Origin: Pseudomonas sp. RGM2987
GTDB lineage: Bacteria > Pseudomonadota > Gammaproteobacteria > Pseudomonadales > Pseudomonadaceae
Length of the DNA stretch: 38,244 nt
Direction of reading: 5' to 3'
Assembly (NCBI RefSeq): GCF_022952855.1
Contig: NZ_JALJDX010000171.1
Coordinates: 1 to 38,244 of the forward strand
Part shown: positions 18,164 through 26,431 of the stretch, piece by piece
Layout: every line of letters begins with the position of its first letter
How positions within the stretch are numbered: position 1 is the first letter of the stretch
The notes under the pieces: model-generated
Told to the model about the DNA's origin: nothing
Database searches by the model: none
The model's input: only the letters and a program-made list of their open reading frames with translations
Program-made: the position numbers and the translations under genes

Positions 18164-19591
18164 TTAAAGGGAATTCAGAAAGGCCAGCAACGCAGCGCGC
18201 TGCTCGGCATTGAACGCTAAAACCTGGCGCTGCGCCGCTTGTGCTTCGCCGCCATGCCAGAGCACGGCTTCGAGCAGGTTGCGGGCGCGACCGTCATGCA
18301 GGAACTGGGTGTGGCCATTGACGGTTTGCGTCAGGCCGATGCCCCACAGCGGCGGGGTGCGCCAATCCTGGCCACCGGCCTTGAATTCGCTGCGGTTGTC
18401 GGCCAGGCCATCACCCATGTCGTGCAACAGCAGGTCGGTGTAGGGGCGGATGACCTGGTTCGCCAGCTCCGGTTCGGCAGCGTTGGCGGAGGTGGTGTAT
18501 TTCGGGGTGTGGCAGGACTGGCAGCCGGCCTGGAAAAACAGGTTCTTGCCAGCCAGCACCTGGGGCGAGCTCACGTCGCGACGGGCCGGTACCGCCAGGT
18601 TGCGACTGTAGAACAGCACCAGTCGCAGGATATTGTCGCTGACTTCCGGTTCGCCATCCGGGCCATTGCCGCTGGGTGCGCGCTTGCAATCGACCTGGGT
18701 CTCGGTGCAGTCGTCGAACGGTCGCAGGCTCGTGGTCAAGCCCATGTCACCAGAGAAGGCATGGACGTTCTGTTGATTGAGGTTGGGCTGCCCGGCCTTC
18801 CAACCGAAACGCCCCAGCACGGTTTTTTGCTGGACATCGTCCCAGACCTGGTTGGGGCGGCCGGCGATGCCGTTCTTTTCGCGCGCCTGGGCCTCGGCAT
18901 TCGCCAGGATGGCTTCCTCGGGGATGGCTTCGAGCAATCCCAGGCCGATCATCGGCGGTGCAACGCGGGCGGAAAAGCGTGTATCCGGGTGCATCGGGCC
19001 GTAAGCCAGTTGGGTAATTTGCAGGCTCGGCTTACGCAGTTCTACGACGGTGCCGTCCGTAAAGCGTACCGGCACCGGCGTGTAATCGACCCGCACCTTG
19101 CCTTCGGGCTCGACGCCGGGCACCGACATGTCCTGCAACTGCCCGCCATAGACCGGTTCCGGGACCACGCCCAGTTGTTCGATGACCTTGGCATAAGGCG
19201 GCGCGTCGGGGATCGACAGGCGCACCAGCATCGATACTGCGGAGGTCGCGTCCGGCGCCGGTGGATGACCGCGACCGTCCTTGATGTGGCAGTTCTGGCA
19301 GGCGTTGGTATTGAACAACGGCCCGAGGCCATCGCGGGCCGTGGTGGTCGAAGGGGCGATCACCCAGGGGCTGCGAAAGAAACTGTTGCCGACACTGAAG
19401 TCCACGCGCCGCGAGGGCGGCAGGTTGGCCGAGGGCAGGGAGAAAGCGTTCTGATCGCTCTTGCGCACGGTGGCAGCGCCCCCGGACCGGGCTTCACCGG
19501 GTTCGGCCTGGGTAAAACGCGGGGCGTCATCGCAGGCACTCAGGCCAAGGGCCATGAATAGCGCACATAAGCGAAGAAGCAACGACGGCAT
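18164..19591 (-). CDS. Di-heme oxidoreductase-like lipoprotein (DUF1111)
   Basis: A 475-residue protein with a lipobox (LSAC, Cys20) and two c-type haem motifs: CQNCH at residues 98-102 and CQSCH in the C-terminal third. It belongs to the DUF1111 family, distantly related to di-haem peroxidases, and was formerly labelled thiol oxidoreductase. Placement with imelysin and DUF1513 suggests periplasmic iron redox chemistry linked to uptake (inference). The ATG at 19591 is chosen because AGGAT lies 6-7 bases upstream; a TTG 36 bases earlier would add a non-signal-like extension. First gene of the operon. Confidence 0.87.
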   Translation of the reverse strand: MPSLLLRLCALFMALGLSACDDAPRFTQAEPGEARSGGAATVRKSDQNAFSLPSANLPPSRRVDFSVGNSFFRSPWVIAPSTTTARDGLGPLFNTNACQNCHIKDGRGHPPAPDATSAVSMLVRLSIPDAPPYAKVIEQLGVVPEPVYGGQLQDMSVPGVEPEGKVRVDYTPVPVRFTDGTVVELRKPSLQITQLAYGPMHPDTRFSARVAPPMIGLGLLEAIPEEAILANAEAQAREKNGIAGRPNQVWDDVQQKTVLGRFGWKAGQPNLNQQNVHAFSGDMGLTTSLRPFDDCTETQVDCKRAPSGNGPDGEPEVSDNILRLVLFYSRNLAVPARRDVSSPQVLAGKNLFFQAGCQSCHTPKYTTSANAAEPELANQVIRPYTDLLLHDMGDGLADNRSEFKAGGQDWRTPPLWGIGLTQTVNGHTQFLHDGRARNLLEAVLWHGGEAQAAQRQVLAFNAEQRAALLAFLNSL

Positions 19592-19648
19592 CGGCGATCC
19601 TGGGAGGCGACTGAAACGAGGGCGCAAAGTCTAACAGGGCGCAAGGCT

Positions 19649-19667
19649 TTAAATAAGAGCAATTATC
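19649..19667 (-). promoter_or_regulatory. Candidate Fur box
   Basis: TTAAATAAGAGCAATTATC contains the AATAAGA...ATTATC halves seen in many Pseudomonas Fur sites and matches the 19-bp consensus at 11 positions. It lies about 58 bases before the DUF1111 start, where a promoter would be. Fur regulation of imelysin/DUF1111 operons is expected from the family. Confidence 0.55.
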
Positions 19668-19693
19668 GTTTGGTTGGGCAGCAAATACCCTGT

Positions 19694-20548
19694 TCATTCG
19701 AGCATCTTGCCCAGGAACCAACTGCCAGCCGGTCCCGGTGGGTGCCGTTTCGACCAGACCGCATCCACCGACACCAGCCTAGGCCAGCCTCGCACTTTCA
19801 ACTCCTGCAATTTGTCAGCGCCGAAGCGGGCCACCAGCCAGCGCGGCAGTGACGCCCAGCCGAAGCCACCCTGGGCCATTTCCAGCAGCATCAGATAACT
19901 GGGCGCCGACCAGACGCGACCTTGGGCACGGGTTTCGTACGGGTTGATGATGGTTGCCAAGCGTAACTGGCGATGGCGTCGCAGCGCCTGCTCGTCGACC
20001 GTTTCCAGTTCAGCCAGCGGATGCAGCCTGGAGACAAACAACGCAATTTCAGTGCGCTCGTCCACCGTTGCCCAGGTCAGGTCTGGCGGATACCCGGACG
20101 GTGTCTCGGCGAACGCGACATGCGCCCGGCCCTGTTGCACCAGCGCGATCAAATCGTCGCACTCGGCAATCAGGCATTCGAGCTCCAGGTCTGGATAGCG
20201 CAGCTCGAACGCACTGAGGGTCGCTTCGAAACGGTCGGATTGGTAAGTGTCGGAGATCGCCACGGTGAGCTTCGCCTCGACGCCTGCGGACAACTGGCTG
20301 GCGGCCAGTTCCAGGCGGTGGCTGGCGGCAAGGATGTCTTCGGCCCGTTGCAACATTACGTGGCCTGCCGGGGTGAGCGTCGGTTTGCGGCTGCTGCGGT
20401 CGAACAGCACCAGGTCCAGGTCGATTTCCAGGCTGGCAACAGCGGCGCTGATGGTCGACTGGCTCTTGCCTAGCTTGCGTGCCGCCGCCGAGAACGATCC
20501 CTGGACCGCCGCTTGGACAAAGGCCGTCAAGACTTCATGGGAAACCAT
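19694..20548 (-). CDS. LysR family transcriptional regulator
   Basis: A 284-residue regulator. The N-terminal winged-helix (about residues 3-62, with GSFSAAARKLGKSQSTISAAVASLE) binds DNA; the effector domain (about 88-280) is of the periplasmic-binding-protein type. It is divergent from the PACE transporter gene with an 89-base gap holding a T-N11-A site, so it probably controls that gene. LysR regulators adjacent to PACE genes are common (AceR beside AceI). The inducer is unknown. Confidence 0.9.
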   Translation of the reverse strand: MVSHEVLTAFVQAAVQGSFSAAARKLGKSQSTISAAVASLEIDLDLVLFDRSSRKPTLTPAGHVMLQRAEDILAASHRLELAASQLSAGVEAKLTVAISDTYQSDRFEATLSAFELRYPDLELECLIAECDDLIALVQQGRAHVAFAETPSGYPPDLTWATVDERTEIALFVSRLHPLAELETVDEQALRRHRQLRLATIINPYETRAQGRVWSAPSYLMLLEMAQGGFGWASLPRWLVARFGADKLQELKVRGWPRLVSVDAVWSKRHPPGPAGSWFLGKMLE

Positions 20549-20550
20549 TC

Positions 20551-20565
20551 ATCTATCGCCTTGAT
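20551..20565. promoter_or_regulatory. Candidate LysR box
   Basis: ATC-N9-GAT (T-N11-A form) lies in the short gap between the divergent LysR and PACE genes, directly beside the LysR start codon. A further overlapping ATCG...CGAT dyad is present. This is the place expected for an autoregulatory and activating site. Confidence 0.4.
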
Positions 20566-20637
20566 CGATGGTTAATGGTTTTGAAGTATCGCTCCGGCAA
20601 AGGAAGATCGTCACGTCTTCTTTGTCGGAGCGGCGAT

Positions 20638-21072
20638 ATGAACGTCCACAAAACCTTGCTTGAGCGCGTCCTGCAGGCCATTGGCTTTGAACTGCTGGCG
20701 ATCTTGATTTGTACACCGTTGTTGGCCTGGATCATGGATAAGCCAATGGTCGACATGGGAGTGGCGACGGTCGCCATCGCGGTGCTGGCGCTGTTGTGGA
20801 ACGTAGTGTTCAACGGCGTCTTCGATCGCTTGCTCAGGCGCTTGGCGATTGTGCGCAATGCGTGGGTCCGGGTCCTCCATGCATTGCTGTTTGAAGGTGG
20901 ATTGGTGGCTGTTGCGGTGCCCTTGGTGGCGTGGTGGCTGCAAATCAGCCTGTGCCAAGCGTTTTTGCTGGATATCGGCGTGCTGTTGTTTTTCCTGCCG
21001 TACACCTATGCCTACCACTGGCTCTATGACGTGGTGCGCGAGCGGATGCTGGCGAGTCGTGGGCTCGCTTGA
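20638..21072 (+). CDS. PACE family multidrug efflux transporter
   Basis: A 144-residue inner-membrane protein of four helices made of two tandem bacterial transmembrane pair units. Family motifs are visible: RVLQAIGFE with Glu18 at the position of the essential AceI Glu15, WNVVFNGVFD at the end of TM2, RVLHALLFEGG in TM3 and YTYAYHWLYD in TM4. PACE proteins export biocides such as chlorhexidine or proflavine and may naturally export polyamines. The ATG at 20638 has GGAG 7 bases upstream; the longer in-frame extension overlaps the regulator gene and is rejected. Confidence 0.9.
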   Translation: MNVHKTLLERVLQAIGFELLAILICTPLLAWIMDKPMVDMGVATVAIAVLALLWNVVFNGVFDRLLRRLAIVRNAWVRVLHALLFEGGLVAVAVPLVAWWLQISLCQAFLLDIGVLLFFLPYTYAYHWLYDVVRERMLASRGLA

Positions 21073-21091
21073 TCGCAGCGGATGGCCAGGG

Positions 21092-22432
21092 TCACGGCTG
21101 CACGACCGCCCCCGGTACCAACGGCAGCTCCAGGCTGGCGATGAACCCGCCGCCAGGATGATTGCCCAGCACCAGTGTGCCCCCGTGCCGTTCAGCGGCG
21201 CGGCGCGCGATCGCCAGGCCCAGGCCATGGCCAGCGGCGGTCTGGCCGGGGGCGCGGTAGAACGGTTCGCCCAACTGGCCCAGATGTTCGGCCTCAACCC
21301 CTGGCCCATGGTCGCGTACGCTCACTACGATCTTTTCCCCCTGGCGGACCGCGCGCATCTCGATCAGTCGCCCGTCGGGGTTGAAACGCTGGGCGTTGCG
21401 CAGCAGGTTATCCACGGCGCGTTCGATCATGGTCGGCCAACCCTTGAGGGTCAGGTTCGGTTCCGCCTCCAACTGCACGCTTTGTTCAGGTGACGCCAGT
21501 TGTGCATCTTTTTGCAGGGCGATCAGCAACGCGTTGAGGTCCACCTCTTCGGCGCTGGCGTTGTCGGCATCGACCCGGGCCAGGACCAGGATTTCGCTGA
21601 TCAGGGCTTCCAGGCGATCACATTCGCGGGTCAGGCGCGGCCAGAGCTTTTCCCGTTCTGGGGGGCTGGCCCGCTCGGCCAGTGCCAGGGCGATGCGCAG
21701 CCGGGCCAGGGGCGAGCGCAGTTCGTGGGACACGTCCCGTAGCAGTTGTCTTTGACTGGCGATCAGGCTTTGCAAGCGTGCGCCCATGCGGTTGAAGTCG
21801 GTGGCCAGCACGCCGAATTCGTCCCGACGGTTGGCCAGCTTGGCGAGGCTGTTCTGTTGGTAGGTGGCCTGGCCCAGGTCATGCACCGCGCCGCGCAGGC
21901 GACTCAGTGGGCGAGTGATGGACAAGGTCACCAACAGGCTGAACAAGGTCAGTACCACCAGCGCGATGCCCAGCGCACTGAGGGGCCAGAGCAGGCTCTC
22001 ACGATGCCAGGCGTCCAGTTCCGGATGCGGGATGCGATAGATGAACAGGTAGGTGTCACCGGTCTTGGCGCTGGTGAATTCGTCGGTCAGGCGTCGCCAT
22101 GGTAAACGCCGGTCGTCGTTGTTCTGCCGCGCTTCGAACGCGGCGGCACGCCGCGGGAAAGTGCCACGCACCACCGGGTCGCCGCTTTCGTTGAGTACCT
22201 GGACGTCGATGTGATACTGGCGCTTGCGCTGCTCCAGGATGTCCTGGGCGGCGTCTTCGCCCTGGCTTTCGTAGGTCTGGGTCCATTCTTCGGCCAGGGT
22301 GTTGAGCCCCGGATGGCGACTGAGAATCCAGGCATCCTGGTTCAGCATGTGCCCCATGAGAATCGACAGCCCCGCGACCAGGGCGATGGCCAGCCAGAAA
22401 CTGGCCAGGATGCGCCAGAACAATGAACGCAC
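21092..22432 (-). CDS. cpxA: Sensor histidine kinase, CpxA-like
   Basis: A 446-residue membrane kinase. TM1 is about residues 7-29, a periplasmic domain spans about 30-150, TM2 about 151-172, then HAMP, phospho-acceptor His236 in RDVSHELRSP, and the ATPase domain (NLLRNAQRF, DHGPG, GHGLGLAIA). The GTG at 22432 is chosen because GAGG stands 7 bases upstream; the longer TTG start at 22462 adds a non-membrane leader. Its place after a CpxP-like gene and a CpxR-like regulator matches the Pseudomonas Cpx locus, which senses misfolded envelope proteins. Confidence 0.85.
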   Translation of the reverse strand: MRSLFWRILASFWLAIALVAGLSILMGHMLNQDAWILSRHPGLNTLAEEWTQTYESQGEDAAQDILEQRKRQYHIDVQVLNESGDPVVRGTFPRRAAAFEARQNNDDRRLPWRRLTDEFTSAKTGDTYLFIYRIPHPELDAWHRESLLWPLSALGIALVVLTLFSLLVTLSITRPLSRLRGAVHDLGQATYQQNSLAKLANRRDEFGVLATDFNRMGARLQSLIASQRQLLRDVSHELRSPLARLRIALALAERASPPEREKLWPRLTRECDRLEALISEILVLARVDADNASAEEVDLNALLIALQKDAQLASPEQSVQLEAEPNLTLKGWPTMIERAVDNLLRNAQRFNPDGRLIEMRAVRQGEKIVVSVRDHGPGVEAEHLGQLGEPFYRAPGQTAAGHGLGLAIARRAAERHGGTLVLGNHPGGGFIASLELPLVPGAVVQP

Positions 22433-22510
22433 AGTAAATCCTCGAAAACAAAGAAAGCCCAATGGGCTGATACCAGTCAGCCACGCGAAGTAAAGTCGAA
22501 CAACAATCCC

Positions 22511-22602
22511 GTGGCGAGGGAGCTTGCTCCCGCTCGGTTGCGTAGCGACCGTAAAATCCCGGGGCCGCTTCGCGGCCCAGCGGGAGCAAGCTCCCTCGCC
22601 AC
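22511..22602. repeat. REPIN, family B, between cpxP and cpxA
   Basis: GTGGCGAGGGAGCTTGCTCC at 22511 and its inverted copy ending at 22602. Each copy carries an inner hairpin (TCGGTTGCGTAGCGACCG on the left, GGGGCCGCTTCGCGGCCC on the right). It lies within what is probably one transcript, so the mRNA between cpxP and cpxA would fold into a large stem structure. Confidence 0.88.
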
Positions 22603-22635
22603 GGTGTTCTTCGTCGCGCGCTTAATTGCCGAGCA

Positions 22636-23064
22636 TTATTGCGCTTTTTGCGGTTGTTGCGCTTTCCAGGCCTTGAACTCTGCCCACTCGGCGCGACGCT
22701 CGGCCTGTTTTTTCTGGATCGCGTCGAACTCTTTCTGCTGCTCAGGTTTGAGCAGGCCACGGATCTGGGCGTCGACTTTCTCGTGTCGGGCGGCCATTTC
22801 GTCTTTCATGGCTTTCTGGTCAGCCGGCGACAGTTTGGCCAGGTATTTCTCTACCAATTCGCGGCGCTCGTGGCGCTGTTCACCCATGATCCTGCGGATC
22901 TGCTGGCGCTGTTCGCGGCTCAGGTCCAGTTGGCTGTACGGACCTTTGTCGTGCATCTGACCGCCATGACGCGGTCCGTCCATCGGGCCAGGGCCTTCAG
23001 GCATGGCCATGGCGACGGTGGGCAGGGCGGCAGCGAACATCAGAGCGATAAGGGTCTTGCGCAT
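22636..23064 (-). CDS. cpxP: LTXXQ periplasmic protein, CpxP/Spy-like
   Basis: A 142-residue exported protein. The signal peptide MRKTLIALMFAAALPTVAMA is followed by a mature helical part rich in charged residues. Two LTxxQ-type motifs are visible: LDLSREQRQQI and LKPEQQKEF. CpxP/Spy proteins are cradle-shaped periplasmic chaperones; CpxP also dampens CpxA. The ATG at 23064 has AAGGAGA 6 bases upstream; the in-frame extension to 23124 is rejected. It lies between the regulator and sensor genes and is preceded by a CpxR-type box. Confidence 0.88.
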   Translation of the reverse strand: MRKTLIALMFAAALPTVAMAMPEGPGPMDGPRHGGQMHDKGPYSQLDLSREQRQQIRRIMGEQRHERRELVEKYLAKLSPADQKAMKDEMAARHEKVDAQIRGLLKPEQQKEFDAIQKKQAERRAEWAEFKAWKAQQPQKAQ

Positions 23065-23146
23065 GGTGTATCTCCTTGTCTCATTCCCGGTCAGTTCCGG
23101 ATGTGTGCAGATTACAAAGATCAAGGTCAGCGGCGGTCAGGGGGGC

Positions 23147-23162
23147 GTAAAGCTTGGGTAAA
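23147..23162 (+). promoter_or_regulatory. CpxR-type box upstream of cpxP
   Basis: GTAAAGCTTGGGTAAA is a direct repeat GTAAA-N6-GTAAA with an 11-bp period, the form of the CpxR consensus (GTAAA-N4-8-GTAAA). It stands about 83 bases before the cpxP ATG, in reverse orientation relative to the gene, which CpxR sites can be. Confidence 0.6.
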
Positions 23163-23210
23163 GAGGTTTTGTCGGGAGGCTGACAAAACCCTGGCGGATG
23201 GTGTGCACCT

Positions 23211-23340
23211 GTGGCGAGGGAGCTTGCTCCCGCTGGAGGGCGAAGCCCTCCCATGCAAATGACAGTGTTCGGCCTGATGGACTGCAGTGTGAGGTTCTGG
23301 GGCTACTTCGTAGCCCAGCGGGAGCAAGCTCCCTCGCCAC
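23211..23340. repeat. REPIN, family B, between cpxR and cpxP
   Basis: GTGGCGAGGGAGCTTGCTCC at 23211 and its inverted copy ending at 23340. Inner hairpins are GGAGGGC-GAA-GCCCTCC on the left and GGGGCTACTTCGTAGCCC on the right. It separates the cpxR stop codon (23357) from the CpxR box and cpxP gene. Confidence 0.88.
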
Positions 23341-23356
23341 GGGTGGGCGCTGTGTT

Positions 23357-24034
23357 CTAGAGGCTGTAGTAATAACCCCGGCTACGCAGCGCCACGATGC
23401 GCGGGCGGCCGTCGGGGTGGGGGCCGATTTTCTTGCGCAGGTTGCTCACGTGCATGTCCAGGCTGCGGTCATACAGGGTGAGCTTGCGGCCCAGGGCGAT
23501 CTGCGCCAGTTCCTGCTTGTCCAGCGGCTCGCCGGGCTGCTTGAGCAAGGCTTCGAGCAGGCGGCTTTCGGAAACGGTCAGGGTCTGTTCCTGCTCGTCA
23601 ATGCTGACCACGCCGCGTACCGGGCTGAAGGTCAGGTCCCCCAGTTCGATCTGGCTGGACACCGCCGTCGGGTGGCTGCGGCGCAACACGGCGCGCAGGC
23701 GTGCGGTCAGTTCCCGTGGGTCGCAGGGCTTGGCCAGGTAATCGTCGGCGCCCAGCTCCAGGCCGAGGATGCGATCCAGTGGTTCGCCCCGGGCCGAGAG
23801 CATCAGCACCGGCAGTTCGGGGTGATCGTTGCGCAATTGCTTGAGCAGTTCCAGGCCGCTGCCATCGGGCAGCATCACATCCAGCACCACCGCCGCTGGG
23901 GCGGTTTCGGCCAGCGCCTTGCGGGCACTCTGGCCATCGTGGCAGGCGCGGACCTGAAAACCTTCCTGGCCCAGCCAGCTCACCAGCAGCTCACACAGCT
24001 CCTGGTCATCATCAATCAGTAACAGCTCGCTCAT
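23357..24034 (-). CDS. cpxR: Response regulator, CpxR-like
   Basis: A 225-residue OmpR-type regulator. The receiver domain has the acidic pocket Asp8-Asp10, phospho-acceptor Asp52 (VLDVMLPDG), Ser80 in MLSARG and Lys102 in LAKPC. The winged-helix domain ends VALRSRGYYYSL. Expected partner of the CpxA-like kinase; targets in Pseudomonas include mexAB-oprM. The ATG has no strong ribosome binding site and begins 7 bases after the upstream coiled-coil protein gene, suggesting coupling with it. Confidence 0.87.
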   Translation of the reverse strand: MSELLLIDDDQELCELLVSWLGQEGFQVRACHDGQSARKALAETAPAAVVLDVMLPDGSGLELLKQLRNDHPELPVLMLSARGEPLDRILGLELGADDYLAKPCDPRELTARLRAVLRRSHPTAVSSQIELGDLTFSPVRGVVSIDEQEQTLTVSESRLLEALLKQPGEPLDKQELAQIALGRKLTLYDRSLDMHVSNLRKKIGPHPDGRPRIVALRSRGYYYSL

Positions 24035-24041
24035 GACTCAC

Positions 24042-24452
24042 TCAATTTAGCCATTGCCGACGTTGTCTACGTCCACCGCTGGCAAAGATACCGCAGAGCA
24101 GGGCCAATAGCGCTACCCCGGCACCAATGACGAACCATTGCTGTTGATCGGTCAACAGGCGCGGCAGGGGGCTGGCCTGGGCTTCCTTGAGTTGCAGCTT
24201 CAGGCGCTGGTTCTCCTGGCGCAACCGGCCCAGCAACGCGCTCTCGCGCTCGTTATCGGCGCTCTGCAGTTGCTTGGTCAGCTCTTCGCGCTGATGCTCG
24301 CTGTCTTTCAAGCGTTGCTGCAGTTCGGCGATCTGGCTGCCGGCGCTCAGGGACAAGGGGGCCGAGTGAACGGCCTCGGTATTCTCTTCACCATGGGCGG
24401 GGGCCCCGATCACCAACGAGACCCATAACAGGCACAACGGACCTTTGCGCAT
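24042..24452 (-). CDS. Exported coiled-coil protein with C-terminal membrane anchor
   Basis: A 136-residue protein. A signal peptide (about 1-21, ending APAHGEE) is followed by a coiled coil rich in Q/E/L/R (about 40-92), a single membrane segment (WFVIGAGVALLALLCGIFA, about 105-124) and a short basic tail. The layout resembles the C-terminal part of the SH3-and-anchor (YgiM-like) family but without the SH3 domain. The ATG at 24452 has AGGAG 5 bases upstream; the longer in-frame reading to 24554 is rejected. It lies directly upstream of cpxR and may belong to the envelope-stress operon. Function unknown. Confidence 0.75.
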   Translation of the reverse strand: MRKGPLCLLWVSLVIGAPAHGEENTEAVHSAPLSLSAGSQIAELQQRLKDSEHQREELTKQLQSADNERESALLGRLRQENQRLKLQLKEAQASPLPRLLTDQQQWFVIGAGVALLALLCGIFASGGRRQRRQWLN

Positions 24453-24569
24453 TGCCACTCCTGAATTCCAGTCGAGATAAGACAGATTAGACAGGTTGTC
24501 GGCAGGCAAACGAGAACAATGAGCAATTGAGCGCAATGAGCCGCGCAGGCCCATTGCGTCGGGAGGGGG

Positions 24570-24869
24570 TTACGGCAGGACTTGCTTGAACGGCTTGACC
24601 ACGACATTGGCATAGACGCCCGCCGCGACGAACGGATCGGCCTCGGCCCAGGACTGGGCGGCGGCCAGGGACTCGAACTCGGCCACGATCAGGCTGCCGC
24701 TGAAACCGGCGGCGCCCGGGTCATTGCTGTCTACCGCCGGGTGCGGGCCGGCCAGCACGATGCGGCCTTCGGCCTTGAGCTGTTGCAGGCGCTCCAGGTG
24801 CTCGGGGCGAGCGGCCAGGCGTTTTTCCAGGGAGTCGGCGACGTCAGTGGCAATGATTGCGTAGAGCAT
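24570..24869 (-). CDS. yciI: YciI family protein
   Basis: A 99-residue small ferredoxin-like-fold protein. [10 protein letters not shown] at the start, the conserved [19 protein letters not shown] segment and the [17 protein letters not shown] region are typical of YciI. The family is related to muconolactone isomerase-like and dehydratase-like proteins; the His and Asp of the AxxDP/H pocket are visible, but no reaction is firmly established. The ATG at 24869 abuts the yciB stop codon (1-base gap), so the two are cotranscribed, a pairing also seen in E. coli. Confidence 0.88.
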   Translation of the reverse strand: MLYAIIATDVADSLEKRLAARPEHLERLQQLKAEGRIVLAGPHPAVDSNDPGAAGFSGSLIVAEFESLAAAQSWAEADPFVAAGVYANVVVKPFKQVLP

Positions 24870-24870
24870 G

Positions 24871-25467
24871 TCAGTCCTCGGTTTTTGGCGTAGTGGTGTC
24901 GGCATCGTGTAGATGACGGGACAGGTAGATGCCCTGGCCGATCAGGAACAACAGCGTCATGCCCAGGCTGCCGAAGACTTTGAAGTCGACCCAGTAATCC
25001 TGGAACGTGAACGCAACGAACAGGTTGGCCGCCCCGCTGAACAGGAAGAAGGCGATCCAGGCGATGTTCAGCCGGGTCCAGATCACGTCCGGCAGGCTCA
25101 GGGCGTGGCCCATGATGCGCTTGATCAGCAGGCTGTCGCCGATGAAATGGCTGCCAATGAAGGCCAGGGCGAACAGCCAGTTGAGCACCGGGGCTTTCCA
25201 CTTGAGGAAGGTTTCGCTGTGGAAGGCCAGGGTCAGGCTGCCGAACACCAGGCAGGCAATGAGGGTCAGCCACTGGCTTTTCTCCAGTTTGCGCTGGGAA
25301 ATGAACAGCGCGCCGTAGACCACCAGGGAGCTGATGATCAGCACGGCGGTGGCGCTGTAGATACCGCCTACAGTCAAGGAGTGGCCGGCGATGTCGACGG
25401 CGCGGGGATCAAATTTGTAGACGATGAAAAACAGCAGGAGCGGGATGAAATCGATGAATTGTTTCAC
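24871..25467 (-). CDS. yciB: Inner membrane septation protein YciB (IspA)
   Basis: A 198-residue membrane protein with about five to six helices; conserved segments are [15 protein letters not shown] at the start, [13 protein letters not shown] in the middle and [20 protein letters not shown]. YciB interacts with elongation and division machinery and affects envelope synthesis. The start is a GTG at 25467; the in-frame reading upstream to 25776 runs antisense through the rnm gene and is not real. It is divergent from rnm with an 87-base gap. Confidence 0.9.
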   Translation of the reverse strand: MKQFIDFIPLLLFFIVYKFDPRAVDIAGHSLTVGGIYSATAVLIISSLVVYGALFISQRKLEKSQWLTLIACLVFGSLTLAFHSETFLKWKAPVLNWLFALAFIGSHFIGDSLLIKRIMGHALSLPDVIWTRLNIAWIAFFLFSGAANLFVAFTFQDYWVDFKVFGSLGMTLLFLIGQGIYLSRHLHDADTTTPKTED

Positions 25468-25554
25468 AGTGGCAGCCAGAAGCAGGATGTGGCGGCATAA
25501 TAACAAACATCCTTGGCCGCGATAGGGCCAGCTGATTTGAGGTAACAAACTCTC

Positions 25555-26418
25555 GTGAATGTCGATTTGCACTGCCATAGCACGGCCTCCGATGGCGCCC
25601 TGGCGCCAGCAGTTCTGGTGGCGCGAGCGTTCGAGCACGGCGTGCGAGTCCTGGCCCTGACCGACCACGACACCCTCGAAGGCCTCGACGAAGCCCGTAG
25701 CGCCGCCACTGCCTTGGGCATGCAACTGGTCAACGGGGTCGAGCTTTCCTGTACCTGGGGCGGGGCGACCATTCACGTGCTGGGCTATGGTTTCGATGTG
25801 AGTGCGCCCTCGCTGGTCCAGGCCATTGCGCAGCTGCGCGACGGCCGCTGGCTACGCTCCGAAGAAATCAGCCGCAAACTGGCGCTCAAGGGCATGCCTG
25901 GTGCATTGGAGGGCGCCCGGCAGATCCAGCAGGAACTGGGCGACAGTGGCAACGCCCCGGCCCGGCCGCACTTCGCCGACTGGATGGTGCGCGAGGGCTT
26001 CGTCAAGGATCGCGCCGAGGCGTTCCGTAAATGGCTGGGGGCCGGCAAGCTGGGAGACGTCAAGCAGCACTGGCCGACCCTGGAAGAGACCGTCGAGACC
26101 CTGCGGGCCGCCGGTGCCTGGGTCAGCCTGGCGCATCCTTGGCACTATGATTTCACCCGCAGCAAGCGCCGCCGGCTGGTCGCCGACTATATTCAAGCAG
26201 GGGGCCACGCCATCGAGGTGGTCAACGGCCATCAGCCGGCCGAGCAGGTCGGCAGCCTGGCGATTCTGGCCCGAGAGTTCGGCCTGCTGGTGACCGCCGG
26301 CAGTGATTTCCATGGCCCTGGAGGCTGGTCCGAGATTGGCGAATATCGCCCGTTGCCGGAAGATCTGCCACCACTATGGTGTAGATTCAAACATGATCCC
26401 GTTACCGCCGCCGTCTGA
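25555..26418 (+). CDS. rnm: RNase AM, PHP-domain 5'-3' exoribonuclease
   Basis: A 287-residue PHP-domain protein (E. coli YciV/TrpH, now RNase AM), which matures rRNA 5' ends and degrades short oligonucleotides. Metal-ligand motifs are visible: His6 and His8 (HCHS), Asp13, LTDHDT near residue 38, the central HxH-like region LAHPWHYDF and GSDFHGPGG near the C-terminus. It begins with GTG at 25555; GAGG lies about 12 bases upstream, rather far. yciO follows after 13 bases. Confidence 0.9.
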   Translation: MNVDLHCHSTASDGALAPAVLVARAFEHGVRVLALTDHDTLEGLDEARSAATALGMQLVNGVELSCTWGGATIHVLGYGFDVSAPSLVQAIAQLRDGRWLRSEEISRKLALKGMPGALEGARQIQQELGDSGNAPARPHFADWMVREGFVKDRAEAFRKWLGAGKLGDVKQHWPTLEETVETLRAAGAWVSLAHPWHYDFTRSKRRRLVADYIQAGGHAIEVVNGHQPAEQVGSLAILAREFGLLVTAGSDFHGPGGWSEIGEYRPLPEDLPPLWCRFKHDPVTAAV

Positions 26419-26431
26419 ACAGGTAGAACAC

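Noticed and set aside
18239..19561. 440-codon open frame antisense to the DUF1111 gene
   Set aside because: Sense strand has two CxxCH motifs and a lipobox; the antisense product has no recognisable domain.
22511..23340. Repeated palindromes that could suggest a CRISPR array
   Set aside because: Units are in inverted pairs with irregular spacing and occur scattered over the window; they are REPINs, and no cas gene is present.
25468..25776. N-terminal extension of yciB
   Set aside because: Runs antisense through the start of rnm; the GTG at 25467 gives the normal family length of 198 residues.
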